Assembly (NCBI GenBank): GCA_050084515.1
Contig: CM114271.1
Span: 15,996,001 to 16,060,000, forward strand
Source of the DNA: Blasia pusilla
Taxonomy: Eukaryota > Marchantiophyta > Marchantiopsida > Blasiales
DNA: 64,000 bases
Direction: 5' to 3'
Shown: one piece after another, positions 11,474 through 24,225 of the stretch
Layout: each line of letters begins with the position of its first letter
Numbering within the stretch: the stretch's first letter is position 1
The notes under the pieces: model-generated
What the model was told of the DNA's origin: nothing
What the model saw: the letters and a program-made list of their open reading frames with translations, nothing else
Databases searched by the model: none
Made by a program: the position numbers and the translations under genes

Positions 11474-14400
11474 ATGGAGGGCCATTCATATGCCCTCCAA
11501 GGTAGTACAATAGGTGGTAAGGGGGGAACTCGATCAGACCTTGAGGCTATTCTTACTTCTGAAGGCCTACGTGATGCAAGTGGGGAACTTCCTGATGGGC
11601 TAAATCATCAGGCTTGGGCCTTGAAGTGGAGACGTCATAAGAACAAGAGTGAGATATGTGTGTATCGTTTCGTGGTGTATGATGATCTTATTGATGAGAG
11701 ATGGGGGCCCTTGCCGAGTGATGTAGAGAATGTCCCTAGAGAGGATAATATCAAGGGTGATGAAAGAATTGTTGCTGATGGTGAATTGAAATGTGCAAAT
11801 GCACATGAACAAGAGGATAAGATAGGGCAGACAAGGGAACTTGACCAAGGCCAGGAAAATAATTACGAGATGCAAAATAGGATTTCCACTGCATCTATAG
11901 TCAGAGAGAGTAGTAATACGTCAAGTGTGTGTAGACCCGATTCTATAGGGCACCTTTCAGATCTGAGTGCAACCATGGAGAGGGCTGATCTCAGCAAAAA
12001 TGTGGTGGCTTATGATTTGAGTACAGAGGGGCAAGAAAAATCTAAGGGTTTTGAAAGAGAGGCAATGACTTATGAGAGAGAAACATCACCTCTGCACATT
12101 ATAATGGATCCAGATGGTCAAGATAATGACAACTTAAGACATCCTAATACGCCCACAAACTCTTCAAACTTGGAGAACTCTGATATTGGTGATGGATTTG
12201 AGAGTCCAGACCTACTGGATAAGGACCTTCATGCTCTACTCCCGATTCAACAAGAACGGGCACGGAAGATAAGGGAAAACAAAAGAAGAGCAGAAAAAAT
12301 TCTCGGTGCTATTCCCTCAGAGTAAGTAGATCACTACCTTGCATGAGATGTGAATTGCAATAATATTGCATGGTTTTCCATTCCTTCTTGCATGCAGTTT
12401 CCTTATTCGTAGAAAATGAGACTTGCATGATCTTACATAGATGATTGATGATGAAACCATTGTTTGGAAAGGCTGAGACCAGCAAAGGCATCCAAGAAAG
12501 CCTCATGTTGTAGAGAAATAGTGGCAGAGGTAGTGAAAAAGCGACGAAGTTTGAGATTGACATCAAAGGTCTTGGAGAGCTTACCAGGTCCTTCAATGCT
12601 TGAAAGCCTTGAGGATAATAAAATGAAAGATCCAGATTATATGCCAACTGAAGATTCAGAATACCAAAATGATGAGGAAGATGTACCTGATCCTCCATTC
12701 GTGAATAAGGATACTGGGCCGACATTCCATCCGATCCAAGTCAAAAGGGTAACTACAATGATATGTTATATACCATCTTCAGTAAGATTTTGTGTGGGAT
12801 ACATAATTCTTCCAATCTCTGTGTTTATTTATTATAATACACTAACTTTTATTTATCTTTCATATGCTCAGGGTATTGGAGGGAGAGAATTCCACGAATC
12901 TCATGCCAATTATAAGGCACATGATTCAGGCCAAAGTGGGAGATCAGAAATGGGTTGGCAATATCCCCCATGGTCAGAGAGTGGTAGCCAATACTGGGGT
13001 GGACCAATGGGTGCAAGGTGGTACACTCATGAGCGCGAGCCGTCGATGTTGAATCATGGCCCACACGGCTCTTATGGCTTGCCCCTAAACCCTTCCCCCC
13101 GACCACAATGGGGACAACTCCTACAGCTGAACACATGACCGCTCAAGGCCAATGGCCTCGAGGCATGTATTGGTCACAACCTAGAGTTGTAGAACGTCCC
13201 TGGTAGGCAATACCCAGCCATCTCTACCATCTAGATCTCACGCCGAATGGGGTCCTCATACACAAACTTTTACCCCGATGGGGAGTCAACAACAATGGGG
13301 ACCCATTCAACTTGGTTCTTCAGGCCAACCATGGGCAACGCCAAGTGTAACCTTCTTTCCACATTGTGTATTTATGATCAAATTCTCTATTTTTAAGGAA
13401 TGATAACTCTTTAACTCTTGATCTTCTCATGATGACTCGAAAAGTGGCCATTATCCTTTCCTGCTTCGGTGTGTTTTTTCAGATTGTGAAATCCTGATTT
13501 CTTGTCTATAGTGTTGATGAAGGATGTAAGAGTGCTATCTCCATATGTGGACAGGATGGAGCACCATGCCCTCCGCCCCCTTATCCAACTGCAGGAGAAG
13601 GTTTTGACTCAACATTTTCTGATGGGCCATCGAGATTTGTTGGGACGAGTGTACATTCGCATCAAAGTGACAGTCAGTCTTTTATGGCCCCTAGTCTCTC
13701 CAAACCCAGAAATAAAAGTGGGGGTATGTCCACATGTAGTCGCTTTTGAGGCATGGTCTAAATGTTGACCAATAATGTTGGGTACAAGTGGTTAGTGACC
13801 TGGTCTTTTATTCCCTACATTTTGTAACATGTGCATGTCTAAATTGATTTTCTTGCGCCTTTCATTTCTTCAGGTGATAGGGCAAGTGCGAGGAGAAGTA
13901 GGACCAAGAGAGATTTGTGGAACCGTGATGTGGCTCAACGCAAGGACCAAAACCTACTACCTAGATGTGAATTGTTGCCTACTGGGGTTCCAAAGACGAA
14001 GGTGCCCGATTATGAGCCATGGTTGAATGACCTAAAGGTATGGACCCTACGCTATCTCGACTTATCATGTGTCGAGATGAGTAGGCAAGAGGCTATTAAT
14101 GTGGCAACAGTTCGCAAGCACATTGAGAGTGTGTACATATGTTGGGGCACCATCTTTATGTTTGGACTTTTTGAAGAAGAAATGTGCACAATTATTAAAA
14201 ATAGAACGGTCCACAATGAAAGCATATTGGGTGGCCAATGGGGCTCATGTTGATGTCCCTTGCCACCCTGATGCTAAGGAAGATGCAGGGGGCCGTTTGG
14301 TAGATTATTGGCTTTGTGAAGAGGGTATGTTGAAGGCCCAAAAGATGGTGAACGCAAGATCAAAGGTTATGACTTTAAATCACAGCGGACGGGGAGGTTT

Positions 14401-16724
14401 AGAGGGGTTTTCTGTAAGTTATCCTTAGCTTTCATTTCTTTTATATTTATGATTTCTGCACTTTGGTGTTCAGATTGTTAATGTTTGTCAATGTTAGTGA
14501 TTCTAATTGTGTTGTTGGGTTTCTCCATGTATAGGGCAGAGGTGGATCAACCACACAAAACAATGTAGGTGTTACTGACAATAGACCAATTCCACAACAA
14601 GAGAGTCTTGTAAGTTAGCTATAATTATGTGTGAATTATTTCCCGTGTATTGTGAGGTTTGTAAATACATTGTAAATTTTTTCACCACCTGATATATTCA
14701 CTTTCATTGGTTTTTATGTAATCTTACCAATAGGAAGGAGGTGCGACAGTACCCTTGACCACGAAAAGAACTCAAGAGCAAACACACCCAATGAGTGATA
14801 GCCTTTACACTGGAGGTTCCCGAGTGAGTATAATGCTACCGAGTTAAATATGACTTATGATAGTGTTTGATTTATCCTCATACAAAGACTGATATAGCCT
14901 TGAGTTGGAGCTATATATTTGCAAGGAACATACTAACTATATGGATATCATTTTATTTTTCAGATGAGTGTAGAGTCAAGCATAACCACTCAACTTCTGA
15001 AGGTAGAGAAGAAATGGAATGCAGATATGGGTGTTATCAAGGGTGATCTTGAGCAAAAATTGGAGAGGAACCAACTCCTCTTGGAGAAGAAGATGTCAAT
15101 CAACCAATCCCTGATTGAGGAGAAGTTGGAAAAAAACCAGAAAGAACAAAAAGAGGCCTTTTCCATGCTTGTTGATATGATCAACAAGCTTTCAGAGAAG
15201 AGGAGACCTAAAGTGAACACATGTGGTCCTTCTAAGACTCATATTATGAGTCAGCAAGAAGGTAAGAGTCCTCTCTCAAGTTCGTTTCTTTTCAAGCATT
15301 GGTGCAATTATTAGAAATTGATAATTTTTCCTTTGAAATTACATGGCAGATCTTGCTCGTGTCAAGGATGGCCCTTCGAAGATTGGAGTAGATGTTTTGG
15401 GTGCTCATAAGGAGGTATCAAGGGACTTGGATGGGCAAACTGAAGGGATTCAAGCTGGTAAGTATCGAGTTTAGAAAATCTTGATTTGGTTTATAAAAAT
15501 TATATCCTTTGTAAGTGCAGATTCTTTTAGTTTCTTATAAATATTGTTGTTGTGTGATAGTAAAAAAGGCAAACGAATCAAAACCCTGCTCGCCTTCTGA
15601 AAATCCTAAAGCAACAACTCTCTCAGGTTTGGTTTTCTTCCCCTCCGTTCTTTTGTTATCCCTACCCTTTCTATAGTTTCAAAGAGATCTTCAATGCATT
15701 ATGGTTTAAGATAATGTACAAAAATTGAATGTGAAGTTCCAGTTTTGTGTATCGTTGTTTGCTTTGACAACATACCTAAAACAAAAACCCTCTCAGATTT
15801 CCTTTTCTTCCCCTCTCTACTTTTGTTATCCTTACACTTACTATAGTTTCAAAGAGATCTTCATTTTTTTCCAGCAAGAGAATATGTACAGCAGGTAAAT
15901 ATCAATTTCCAGCTTGGTATATCCTTACACTTACTATAGATTCAAAGAGATCTTCAATTTTTTTACAGCAAGAGATTATGTACAACAAGTAAGTATGTAC
16001 AACAAGTAAATGTCAAGCTCGACTTTTGGTATATTTCCCTCTCTGATATTATAGCTATATATCAGTAGCCTTCTATGGATGTACATTCAACATAACAAAA
16101 TTACTTTTCCTTTATTTTACTATCCTTTTGTACTATGCAGGTTTCATTGCTGGGGAGAAAGAGTCTTCTCCAAACAAAAAGAGACGTGTTACAAGAGTGC
16201 ATTCTGACGTCATTCAAGCTGCAAGTAGTGAACATGACAGCGATGTAAAGTCAGGAAGCAACAAAAAATACACTGGGAAGGTATGCACGTGGACTTGGAA
16301 GAAAAACTTTCTTGCTTGGCATGATAATCAGAACTTTATTCAAGTGCTACAATATTTCAATTGAAATAATTGTAACTAATAGTGTGTTGTGTTACACTTG
16401 ATGTATTTGTCTCCTCCAAAGACTCATTCGGGGATCTTGGGTTTGGAGATTCGTGTGGGCGATGAGGTTCAACTCCTAAAGCCCAAGCTTAGCAAGACAA
16501 TTTTGGGCACTGGTGTTGTAATTGGCATGAGTGGACAACATAAATTTCATGGGAGTGATATCCCATCGGGCATGGTACGGGTGGTTCTGAAGATTGTCCA
16601 TCTTGCATTCTTGGATCATAAGTTATGGCAGCCAAATGAGGCTGATATGCCGCCCCAATACACTTTGGGTGATGCTCTTGGAGGTTCAGTACTTTGGCCT
16701 GAAGTAAATTTGAAGAAATCATAG
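11474..16724 (+). pseudogene. Second CACTA gene, TnpA/Transposase_24-like, multi-exon
   Basis: A chain of plus-strand exon-like blocks follows the transposase. 11474-12325 (283 codons) is acidic and unrecognised. About 12470-12750 is a basic then acidic stretch ending at a GT donor. About 12870-13138 is Trp/Gly/Pro-rich. About 13875-14420 contains LVDYWLCEEGMLKAQKMVNA, matching the Transposase_24 (PTTA) pattern of plant CACTA proteins. 14964-15230 is a Lys/Glu-rich coiled coil. About 16138-16280 is a basic KKRRV stretch. 16400-16724 ends with YTLGDALGGSVLWPEV, resembling the C-terminus of TnpA/PTTA proteins. Such proteins bind the subterminal repeats and join the ends. Some blocks change frame, so I cannot tell a working spliced gene from a decayed one. 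Confidence 0.65.
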
Positions 16725-17159
16725 GCTAATATTAGACGTTCATGCCTACATGTAGACAATACTTACTTACAGTAGTGCATGTTTTTTTGACTCGTTCTCT
16801 ATGAAATCTCAAACTCTCCACAGAGTTCACTGTTGATTACTTGTAGTAATCTTTATGACCACTGTCTTTGTTGCTGAATTTACTTTTCTTCAATATAAGA
16901 GTACACAATTTTATTCTAGTTCTTGCATTGGACAGTTAGTAGTTTCCAATCACATTTTTGTTTTTACACTGCATTCTCAGTTGATGAATGGAGTGTCTGA
17001 ACTAAAATCTCCACCTTTCCCTTGATTTGGTTAGTTTATCGATGCCTTGTGAGAATCAATGCATGAATGGATAGGCTACATTCTGCAAAGAGAACCTTAG
17101 CCTTCTATCATGAGACCTACTTCTAATTCCCATATCTTGAAGTCATTTAAATATCAGAT

Positions 17160-17887
17160 GAATCATATTAGTCATAAATCATTCAGTCATATAATGTAGC
17201 CAAACTCTAGTCATAAAAGTCAAATATGTAGGTACCTAGTCATATTCATCTATCATGCACTCATATTAATGAATCGTGGAGTCATTCAGACCTGTCATGC
17301 AAAATATCAATCATATAGAAGTTAGATTCTAGTCATAAGAAAAAATGTATTAAAAAAATATGGAGTCATTTAAAACAATCACATATTTAAGTTCCTAGTC
17401 ATATTCACAAAGCATGGAGTCATACAAAGTAGTCAGACTTTAGTCATACACAAAGACCATGTCATTTATTGAGTCGTATATAACCATTTAAAGTCATTTA
17501 TAAGAAACAAAATAATCAATATGACTTAGTCATATTTGAAAGCTTAGTCATAGAATTGAATGTGAAGTCATTTTTATGAAATTCTCCGAACAATATTACT
17601 ACAGTTGACTCATACAATGTGACATGTGTCATGATTTAAGTAGTCGTACTTGATGACTTGCCACGTCATATGCTGATATGGTCGTCATATTATATGACTT
17701 TAGTGACGTGTCAATCATTTAAATGAATGACTAGGTCTCTCATCCTAAAATGACTCGAGTCATGGTATGGTAGATGACTAGGCTTTTATGACTCCATGAG
17801 TCATCAGTCATTTCCAGTCATTTTAAGGCATATATGACTTGAGGAAGTCATATGAGCCAGTCATAAAACTATGGAATTGTTCTAGTG
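17160..17887. repeat. Right terminal and subterminal repeats of the CACTA element
   Basis: More than twenty copies of AGTCAT/ATGACT in both orientations crowd the last 700 bp. They end in TTTATGACTGG (reverse strand) and the terminal CACTAGAA inverted repeat. The motif matches that of the left arm at 1170-1620 and is probably the binding site of the element's TnpA-type protein. 16725-17160 is AT-rich with nothing recognisable. Confidence 0.82.
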
Positions 17888-18700
17888 ATACCTCAACCTA
17901 TCCCGATGTTGCGCAATCGCCAAGTTCTCAAATGTCATAGGCATCACTCTCCGAAATAACTCAGCCCTCTGAGAACATGCTCGCATCCATTCATCAGGGT
18001 CATCAAGGTTCAACTCCTCACCAAAATCTCGACAAATGGCCGTAGGCAAATCTGGCTCTGGGCCACAAAGCAACAAATACGGTAAGAAAGACGCTAGGGA
18101 TGCCTGCCTGCTAAATATATATCCCATCGCCAACCATGGCAACTGAAGGTCCCAATCTCCTAGGTGACCTCTCTGCAAGCCGTACTTGCGTAATCCTCTC
18201 TTCATTGTCTAGACAAGGCTCTCCGCTAGTCCATCCGCCTCGTGATGATCTCGTGAAGTAGTGCGGTGATCGATCAGGGTCTGATCACCCAAGGCCTGAA
18301 ACTCCCCGTGAAACTCTGTACCCTGGCCTGTGAACACCTCAGCTGGTGCGTTGTAATGACTCAACACTCGATCTAGAAAGGTTTACGCTACTCCCTCACT
18401 CACTTTGTCAAGCAATGCAACCAACTCTATCCACTTAGAGAAGCGTTCGACCATCACCAACACATAACGACGATGGCGCTTTGTCACATGTAAAGGTCCT
18501 GCAAAATCCAAACTCCATCTATAACCTAAACCCATGATCGGAAGTGGATGCAACTGTGGAGTCAAAGGATTGAATGATGCCCTGACTCGATCACATACCA
18601 TGCACTTGGCAACAAACTGCTGAACGTCAGAGTCTGCATGCCCCGCCATCAATACTTTATCTGGAGCAAGTTGTACGTCCGCTTCACTCCACAATGACCC
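17888..18700 (-). pseudogene. Integrase of gypsy copy A (core and C-terminal part)
   Basis: Minus-strand translation gives CMVCDR (second half of the HHCC zinc finger), WSLDFAGPL (first catalytic Asp) and YVLVMVERFSKWIELV. After a frame break comes a GQGTEFHGEFQ block, in which the second catalytic Asp found in copy B (TDQGTEF) is Gly. Then come SRDHHEADGLAE (catalytic Glu) and the DWDLQLPWLAMGY region. A TAG at 18209-18211 stands where copy B has CAG. The CACTA element interrupts the frame at 17888. Confidence 0.85.
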
Positions 18701-18989
18701 AACTCCTCATGGGCATGATGCACCAAACGTGCTCTTTGCAAAGGATGAGGCACCACATGCACTCTACCATCCTCCCAAACTCGCAACACATGTGTCCCCT
18801 CCCACCGAAACCGTCTGGCTCATTGTAGGATGAGATCCCGCCCTCTAGCACCCATTGTGCTCACAACACTGCATGTACGCAGGTACTCTAAGACCACTCC
18901 ATCTTCGTGAATGTCTTGGCCACCTATTGCCTCCTCATTGGCCTCTGGATCTAAGGACTCTCCATCAAACCTCACCATCGAAGTCTCAG

Positions 18990-20060
18990 CAATCTAGCTC
19001 CCCGTAGCCAACAAGCCCAAATAGGCTAACGCGTGCCATCCTGGCACCAACTCCTCATCACTCTCACCATGCCAATGAGCTCTAGTTTCATCTCGCTGAC
19101 TCAAGCATGGGTTACGGCTCAAACCATTTGCATCCTGGTTGAGCATCCCAGGTCTATGCACCACCTTGAAGTCATACTCTTGCAACAAAAGAGCCCACCT
19201 GGCAAGCTTCCCTGTAAGCTTGTCAGACTCCATCAACCACTTAAGTGCTTGATGATCAGTAATGATGGTAAAAAGGTTTCCGAATAGATAACACCTAAAA
19301 TGTGTGACAGCCCACACCGCAGCCAAGTACTCACCCTCATACAAGCTATACATTGCCTCTGTATCGTTGTTCGAGCGACTAGCGTAAGCCATCACGAACT
19401 CTCTACCATCATTGTCATGTTGGGTCAGCACGGCTCCATGCCCCAACATGCTCCAATCGGTATGCAATTGGAAAGGATGCCCCTTGATCGCTCTCCTCAA
19501 TATGGGCGTGGATGTCAATATGTCCTTGAGCATCTCAAATGCTCTCTCTTGCTCATCCTCCCAGTGCCACTCTTGAACCAGATTGGTCAGCAAGGTCAGT
19601 GGCTTCGCAATCAAACTGAAACCCTTGACGTACTGTCGATAGAAGTTCACCAATCCCATGAATGCACGAACTCGACTCACATCTATAGGGCGTGGAACGC
19701 TTGTGATAGCCTCTATCTTTTTTTGCTACAGACCAAGCCACCTGGGTATATCGTATGACCCAAGTACTCAATCTGGTCGTGGAAGAACTTGCACTTGCCT
19801 AGACGTAGCTTCAGCCCATGTAACTGCAATCGTCAAAACTCCTCCTCTAGACGTCGCTCATGCTCCTCAACCGTGGCGCTAAATACTATGATGTCATCAA
19901 TATAACATTCAGCAAAATCCAGACCTGCCAAGATCCAATCCATGACCCTCTGAGAAACTCAACCAGGGCGTTTTTTAACCCAAATGGTAAGAATCGCCAT
20001 TGGTACAAGCAATCCTTCCCATGAGGATCAATGCCCCAAAATACCGTACCCAAATCCTTC
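18990..20060 (-). pseudogene. Reverse transcriptase (partial) and RNase H of gypsy copy A
   Basis: 18994-19680 is an open stretch covering the RT thumb/connection (FMGLVNFYRQYVKGFS) and RNase H (LHTDWSMLGHGAVLTQHD, YEGEYLAAVWAVTHFRCYL, TDHQALKWL, DANGLSRNPCLSQRD). Upstream, in broken frames, is the RT palm with QWRFLPFGLKNA and an intact YIDDI. About 370 bp of RT fingers present in copy B (58190-58560) are missing at a junction near 20041-20050, where the linker sequence runs straight into FWGIDPHGKD. This copy cannot make a functional reverse transcriptase. Confidence 0.85.
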
Positions 20061-20437
20061 ATTCTAAATGCAAAAAAACTCCTATAACTCCTTAGGAATT
20101 GATGTATCTAGCGCTGCTCTCCTCTTGTCAACTAAGGGCCCATATTTGGCTCCCAAGTCTCCATCGTGACTACGGTAGGACTCTCCGGCGCGGGTGTCGG
20201 TGGTTGCCATGGTGCAATCCCGTCTCGAACAACAGAACTCTCATCTCCACGTGTAGTACCCAAAACCCCACTCGATGCTATGGCTACCATCTCCTGGCGT
20301 ACCTGCAAAACATCCCAAGAAGTCCAGAGGTGTCTCTCCCGATCACCCTTGGTGTGTCAATCTCCTCTGGTCTTGCCCCCAGCCATTGCCTTAACTGTCT
20401 CCGTAGGCATGGGGCTCACCAACGCAACTATTGTGAT

Positions 20438-21570
20438 CTATCGCATCCTCAAACGATGTTGCTCAACTACTCTTAAGCTGAAAATCCATGTCAAGTAGTT
20501 TATGTCCATCGCTTGACCCAAGACATGACGTCGTGATGCCTCTGATAGTGACGGTATTACCATCACTCCTGTGGGGAATCCCATCAGTTGCTCTTGCTCA
20601 TCGGCGTTGGGCTCCATCAACCTTTGTTCTTGGTCATCCCAAACCAAGCCACGACGGGCCTCCTTGAATGCATAGGCAGCGGGCAAACTCACCAATGTGG
20701 CAAAGGCTGCCCGTGGCATGCCAATCCTGTTGACCACAATCAACGGCGGTCGATTATCGTGCTTCACTGCCTGTGATTGACGGCCCGGATCCAATATAGA
20801 ATCCACCAACAAATCAGAGGGGCGCTCCACATTTGCATATGCCCTCCGCAACACCTCGTGTGGTACCAAGTTGGTCCACCAAAGACGCGGGTGATGTGTT
20901 TGTAAACCCACACTCACTGCATCCAACAAAATTGTTGAGCAGATCCATGCGGGCACCTCATGTACACTCGTCACCACACGGGACCTCGAATCGCCCAAAA
21001 TCAGTACATTTTCCAGAATGTATTTTGGAGGACGAGACTAATGCTCTCGCAAGTGTCGCAAGATCCGCATCATCTCCCAAAACAACCTAGACCGAGTGTC
21101 AGCTAACCCACTACCTCGTCCAACACTCGATAAGCCCTAACACGGCCAACCAACAGTGACCAAATCTGTGGCCCCTACTCGCTCCAAGTCCTACGCCCCT
21201 AGTAATGAAATATCCCACGATAGGGAACTCTGGTATCCTTGGACAAGAGACGCAGATAACAAGTCGGGAAAATGGAGGCGTAACTGCGCCATATGGTGAA
21301 GTGAAGCGCATCTTGCAACATCATCAATCTCCACATACAAGTACTGCTGCATGCGTACTCCTGCCTGCAAAACAGCAGCTAACCCAGTGCTGATCTCTCC
21401 AAAGAGATCCAACACCCGAATATCCTCCTCTTGGATGCACCACACAATCGGGGTGGTGTCCAAAGGTATCATAGTAGCATTCCTCGCTACTTGGGGTTCC
21501 TCTGACCTATCAAACTCTGGTACAAACGTCTTGCTCCACGCAATCTGCACATGCTCAGTGGCTAAGCGTC
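20438..21570 (-). pseudogene. C5-cytosine DNA methyltransferase domain of gypsy copy A, broken
   Basis: This is the same domain as in copy B, in the same place between protease and reverse transcriptase. Motif I reads VLDLFGEISTGLAA (Gly to Glu compared with B). Motif IV reads GWPC then TAG at 21137-21139, where copy B has CAG, so the PCQ motif is truncated by one C-to-T change. Motif VI ILENV is present near 21020. 20438-20998 is open and holds motif VIII (HHPRLWWTNL) and the C-terminal motifs (QLMGFPTG, HVLGQAMDINYLTWI). Two diverged copies sharing the insertion point show that the domain belongs to the element family. Confidence 0.85.
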
Positions 21571-21757
21571 GAAGCTCCTCAATCGAGCCCCAAAGCGGCA
21601 CCTCTCCTCCACGGACTGATGCGGCTATCATGATACTTCTCTCCATAAAAATACCAGGAACAGGAGTATCCTCTGCATGGACATGTCCCTCAATTGAATC
21701 ACTAGGCCAAGTGATGGCACTGCTAAATGCTGCTAAGGTCACCATCTCTCCTGGCCG

Positions 21758-22520
21758 TCACTCAATCACTGCACCTGTCAATCGAACGGGTAATGAGCTA
21801 AGGCGCCCATCACCTGACTGCCATCCTGTTATGTAGGACGCTGACTCCTTCCAGTAATCCAAGGAAAACCCCATCGAGTATAACATTGCTCCATCAACCA
21901 AGACGTCGTGGGACTCTGCATCAGTCAGTATCGCCTTGGCTCGCACCATGGACTCATCTGTAGGGTGTCCCGGGCAAATCCTCACCACGAACCTCCTATC
22001 GGGTGATATACTATGTGGTACTCGCTCCACCTAAGGATTTTTGTATCCGGAATGGACAACGCTCCACATTGGCTCTCGTCAAGCCCAATCCTTTGAATGA
22101 CACTTTCACCAACATGAGGGGTTGCGCTCTTGAATCCAACAAGACGCGCTGCGGACTAAAAGCTCTACCTCCGAGACTCACCAACTGGAAGACCTCTCCC
22201 CGATCATCCAGCAACACAACACCATGAGAAGCCATGGCACGTTTTATTGTGGATCTAGTGGGCATCTCTGCCATCCTAGCAATTGCAGCTTGCCATGAAT
22301 CCGACGTGGACGGCGCGAGCATCCGCTCCAAGGGCACGTCCATCACCTCCTCTGCAATCAGCTCTGAACGTGATGCACGAACTCCAACTCCACGCTCACA
22401 TAGCGTAGCGGCCAGCCGGAACACCTTGGCAGGCGTACCTCCCAATGTCATAACATCGGAAGCAAAAAATACCGGAGCACGGTACACCATCGTGGCGGCC
22501 CCCAACATCATACTCGACAC
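21758..22520 (-). pseudogene. Aspartic protease region of gypsy copy A
   Basis: Minus-strand 22520-22011 and 22030-21758 align with the protease region of copy B. They share CERG, MPTRSTIKRAM, GVVLLDDRGEVFQLVS and the active-site segment, which here reads RVLLDSRAQPLML. Copy B has DSGAQ, the retropepsin active-site triplet, so Gly to Arg makes this copy inactive. The downstream part (SHDVLVDGAMLYSMGFSLDY) also matches B. A frame break separates the two open stretches. Confidence 0.8.
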
Positions 22521-24225
22521 ATGCTCCTTCTGAGCATCAACACACTCGTTTCTCCCATTTCCCTCCGTGCCTGCACACCAATAACATCACCAACTCTCTA
22601 GGAACTCTGATCAGGACCCATGGATGTGTCCTCATCGCCTCGGACAATGTGAAAGACTGAGGAAGCCTCATCTATTTCCTGGCTTCCTCTTGCTGTGGAT
22701 CCAACTCTACGGCTCCTCCACACGTCACAACTGCGGTGGCCTCCATCTGGGCAACCACGTACAACCAACCAGGATCCTCCATATCTCTGGATGCTCCATA
22801 TGATGTCGATGCCATAGATCCAGCATCGTGTAACCTCAATGCCATAGCGGAAATCTGCTCTTGTAGCTGCTGTATCTAAGCAACCATCCGAGCCTCAAGC
22901 TCAGCGTCTCCCTCGACGCGTCTAGGTGGTGGGACCCTACCTCCTCCACAGGAAACTCCACCATCCTGTCGGGCAACTCTTGCTCCTTGTCCTCCAATGG
23001 GACCATCTGGTGCACAACCTTCAGGCCCCACCCGGACCGGCTACTTGCTCTGGTGCCCTCTCTGGACCTCGGTCCAGACGTAACTTAGGGTGTAAATTGA
23101 AATACATGGCGTGTGTGTGACCATACCTCTGACAATAGTCACAATGATAACCTCTTGGTGTAGCACCATCTCCTCCTCCATGTTGAGGCACACGTCCATG
23201 GCCCTGACGAGTGCAATCGCACTGATGATGGGCTCCACCACATGACCAACAAGTAATCGTATGCAGTTGCTACTGAAGCGTATATGAAGGCGCCGGTCTC
23301 TGTGGCATGGCCTCCCAGTATCCTCCCTGCGCTTGCGATGCCAGAGTCAACCTATCTTGGAGTCCACGTTGTTGCATTGGTGGTGAAGGCAATCGTGACT
23401 ACTCTCGCCCACACCCATGGTGGCTACGCTCTCCTCCCCCATATTACACTCAATGTTCTTGGTAGTCCTAAAAACGTCTCTCAACGTAGGTGAGGTATTC
23501 ATAAGAAGTACCCCCTCCTACACCCGTGTCCGCAGGGTCCGGTCCAACATCGCGTACCATGATTGGATAGCCTAAGCCTCTATTATCCCCTGAGTGACGT
23601 TGATCAACCACCGTAAGCGAGTGTAAGCCTCACGCAAACTCTCGCGCGGGCACCTTTGGAAGTCGTGGATGCTCCGCAACTTCTCCGTCCGTACCCCCTG
23701 GTAGCTCGCCCTCAACTCAGCAAAGAACTCAACCACATGGTTGAACCTTGGACGAAGCCGACTAGACGGTGCAACGCTCCAGTGCGAGTTACCCCTCCTA
23801 AAACATCACTGGTGGAAGAGGAAGTAGCTTCTCTTGACTCCTCCTCCTCATCTGGGAACAGCTCCTTCCATGACACATAGTGTGGGTTATAGTAGAGTCG
23901 CCATGCCTCAATCTCTTGGGCATATCTGTGGGAGAACTCATGGTTATCGTCGATGGATGCCCCCTCTAAATTCTGGAACATACGGTTCCATGTTGTAAAC
24001 GGGTTGAACTCTATAGAGTACATAGCCCGTTATGAGCCGCACCAACTCCTAAACTCCATGATGAAGTCGTGCAACTCAATCATGCCTATTGTACTTGAGA
24101 ACCTACGCAGTCCTCTACCTTGGTCCTCCATTTTGTACGCCCAAGCAGTAGGACTACTCAATGTGAGTGGCAAAGCACTACTCAACTCCTCTACACACTC
24201 CTCCTTGTGTGAAGATGACATAGAA
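22521..24225 (-). pseudogene. Gag and CCHC zinc-knuckle region of gypsy copy A
   Basis: About 24225-23712 encodes a gag matching copy B (RRFSSTIGMIELHDFIMEF, NPFTTWNRMFQNLEG, EIEAWRLYY). About 23250-23080 encodes two knuckle-like segments (CWSCGGAHHQCDC and CDYCQRYGHTH), the second having lost its last Cys. The frames are broken by several indels. 22521-23040 corresponds to the Pro/Thr-rich linker between knuckles and protease. Confidence 0.75.

Larger units (their letters stand above)
1170..17887 (+). mobile_element. CACTA (En/Spm-type) DNA transposon, 16.7 kb
   Basis: The element begins CACTAGAA at 1170 and ends TTCTAGTG at 17887. The ends are inverted repeats sharing the terminal 8 bp and a nearby TTTTATGACT block. 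It is flanked by the 3-bp direct repeat ATA (1167-1169 and 17888-17890), the usual CACTA target duplication. Inside, on the plus strand, are a TNP2-type transposase (7663-11260) and a second gene with Transposase_24-like and TnpA-like parts (11474-16724). The left 6 kb holds foreign material: copia and kinesin fragments and low-complexity sequence. The transposase has at least three in-frame stops and a frameshift, so this copy cannot encode its own transposase. The element sits within the integrase region of gypsy copy A and is therefore younger than it. Confidence 0.93.

Noticed and set aside
19658-22533. Many plus-strand frames of 60-160 codons across the gypsy copy A interior
   Set aside because: They lie opposite recognisable minus-strand pol and gag domains and show no motif of their own.
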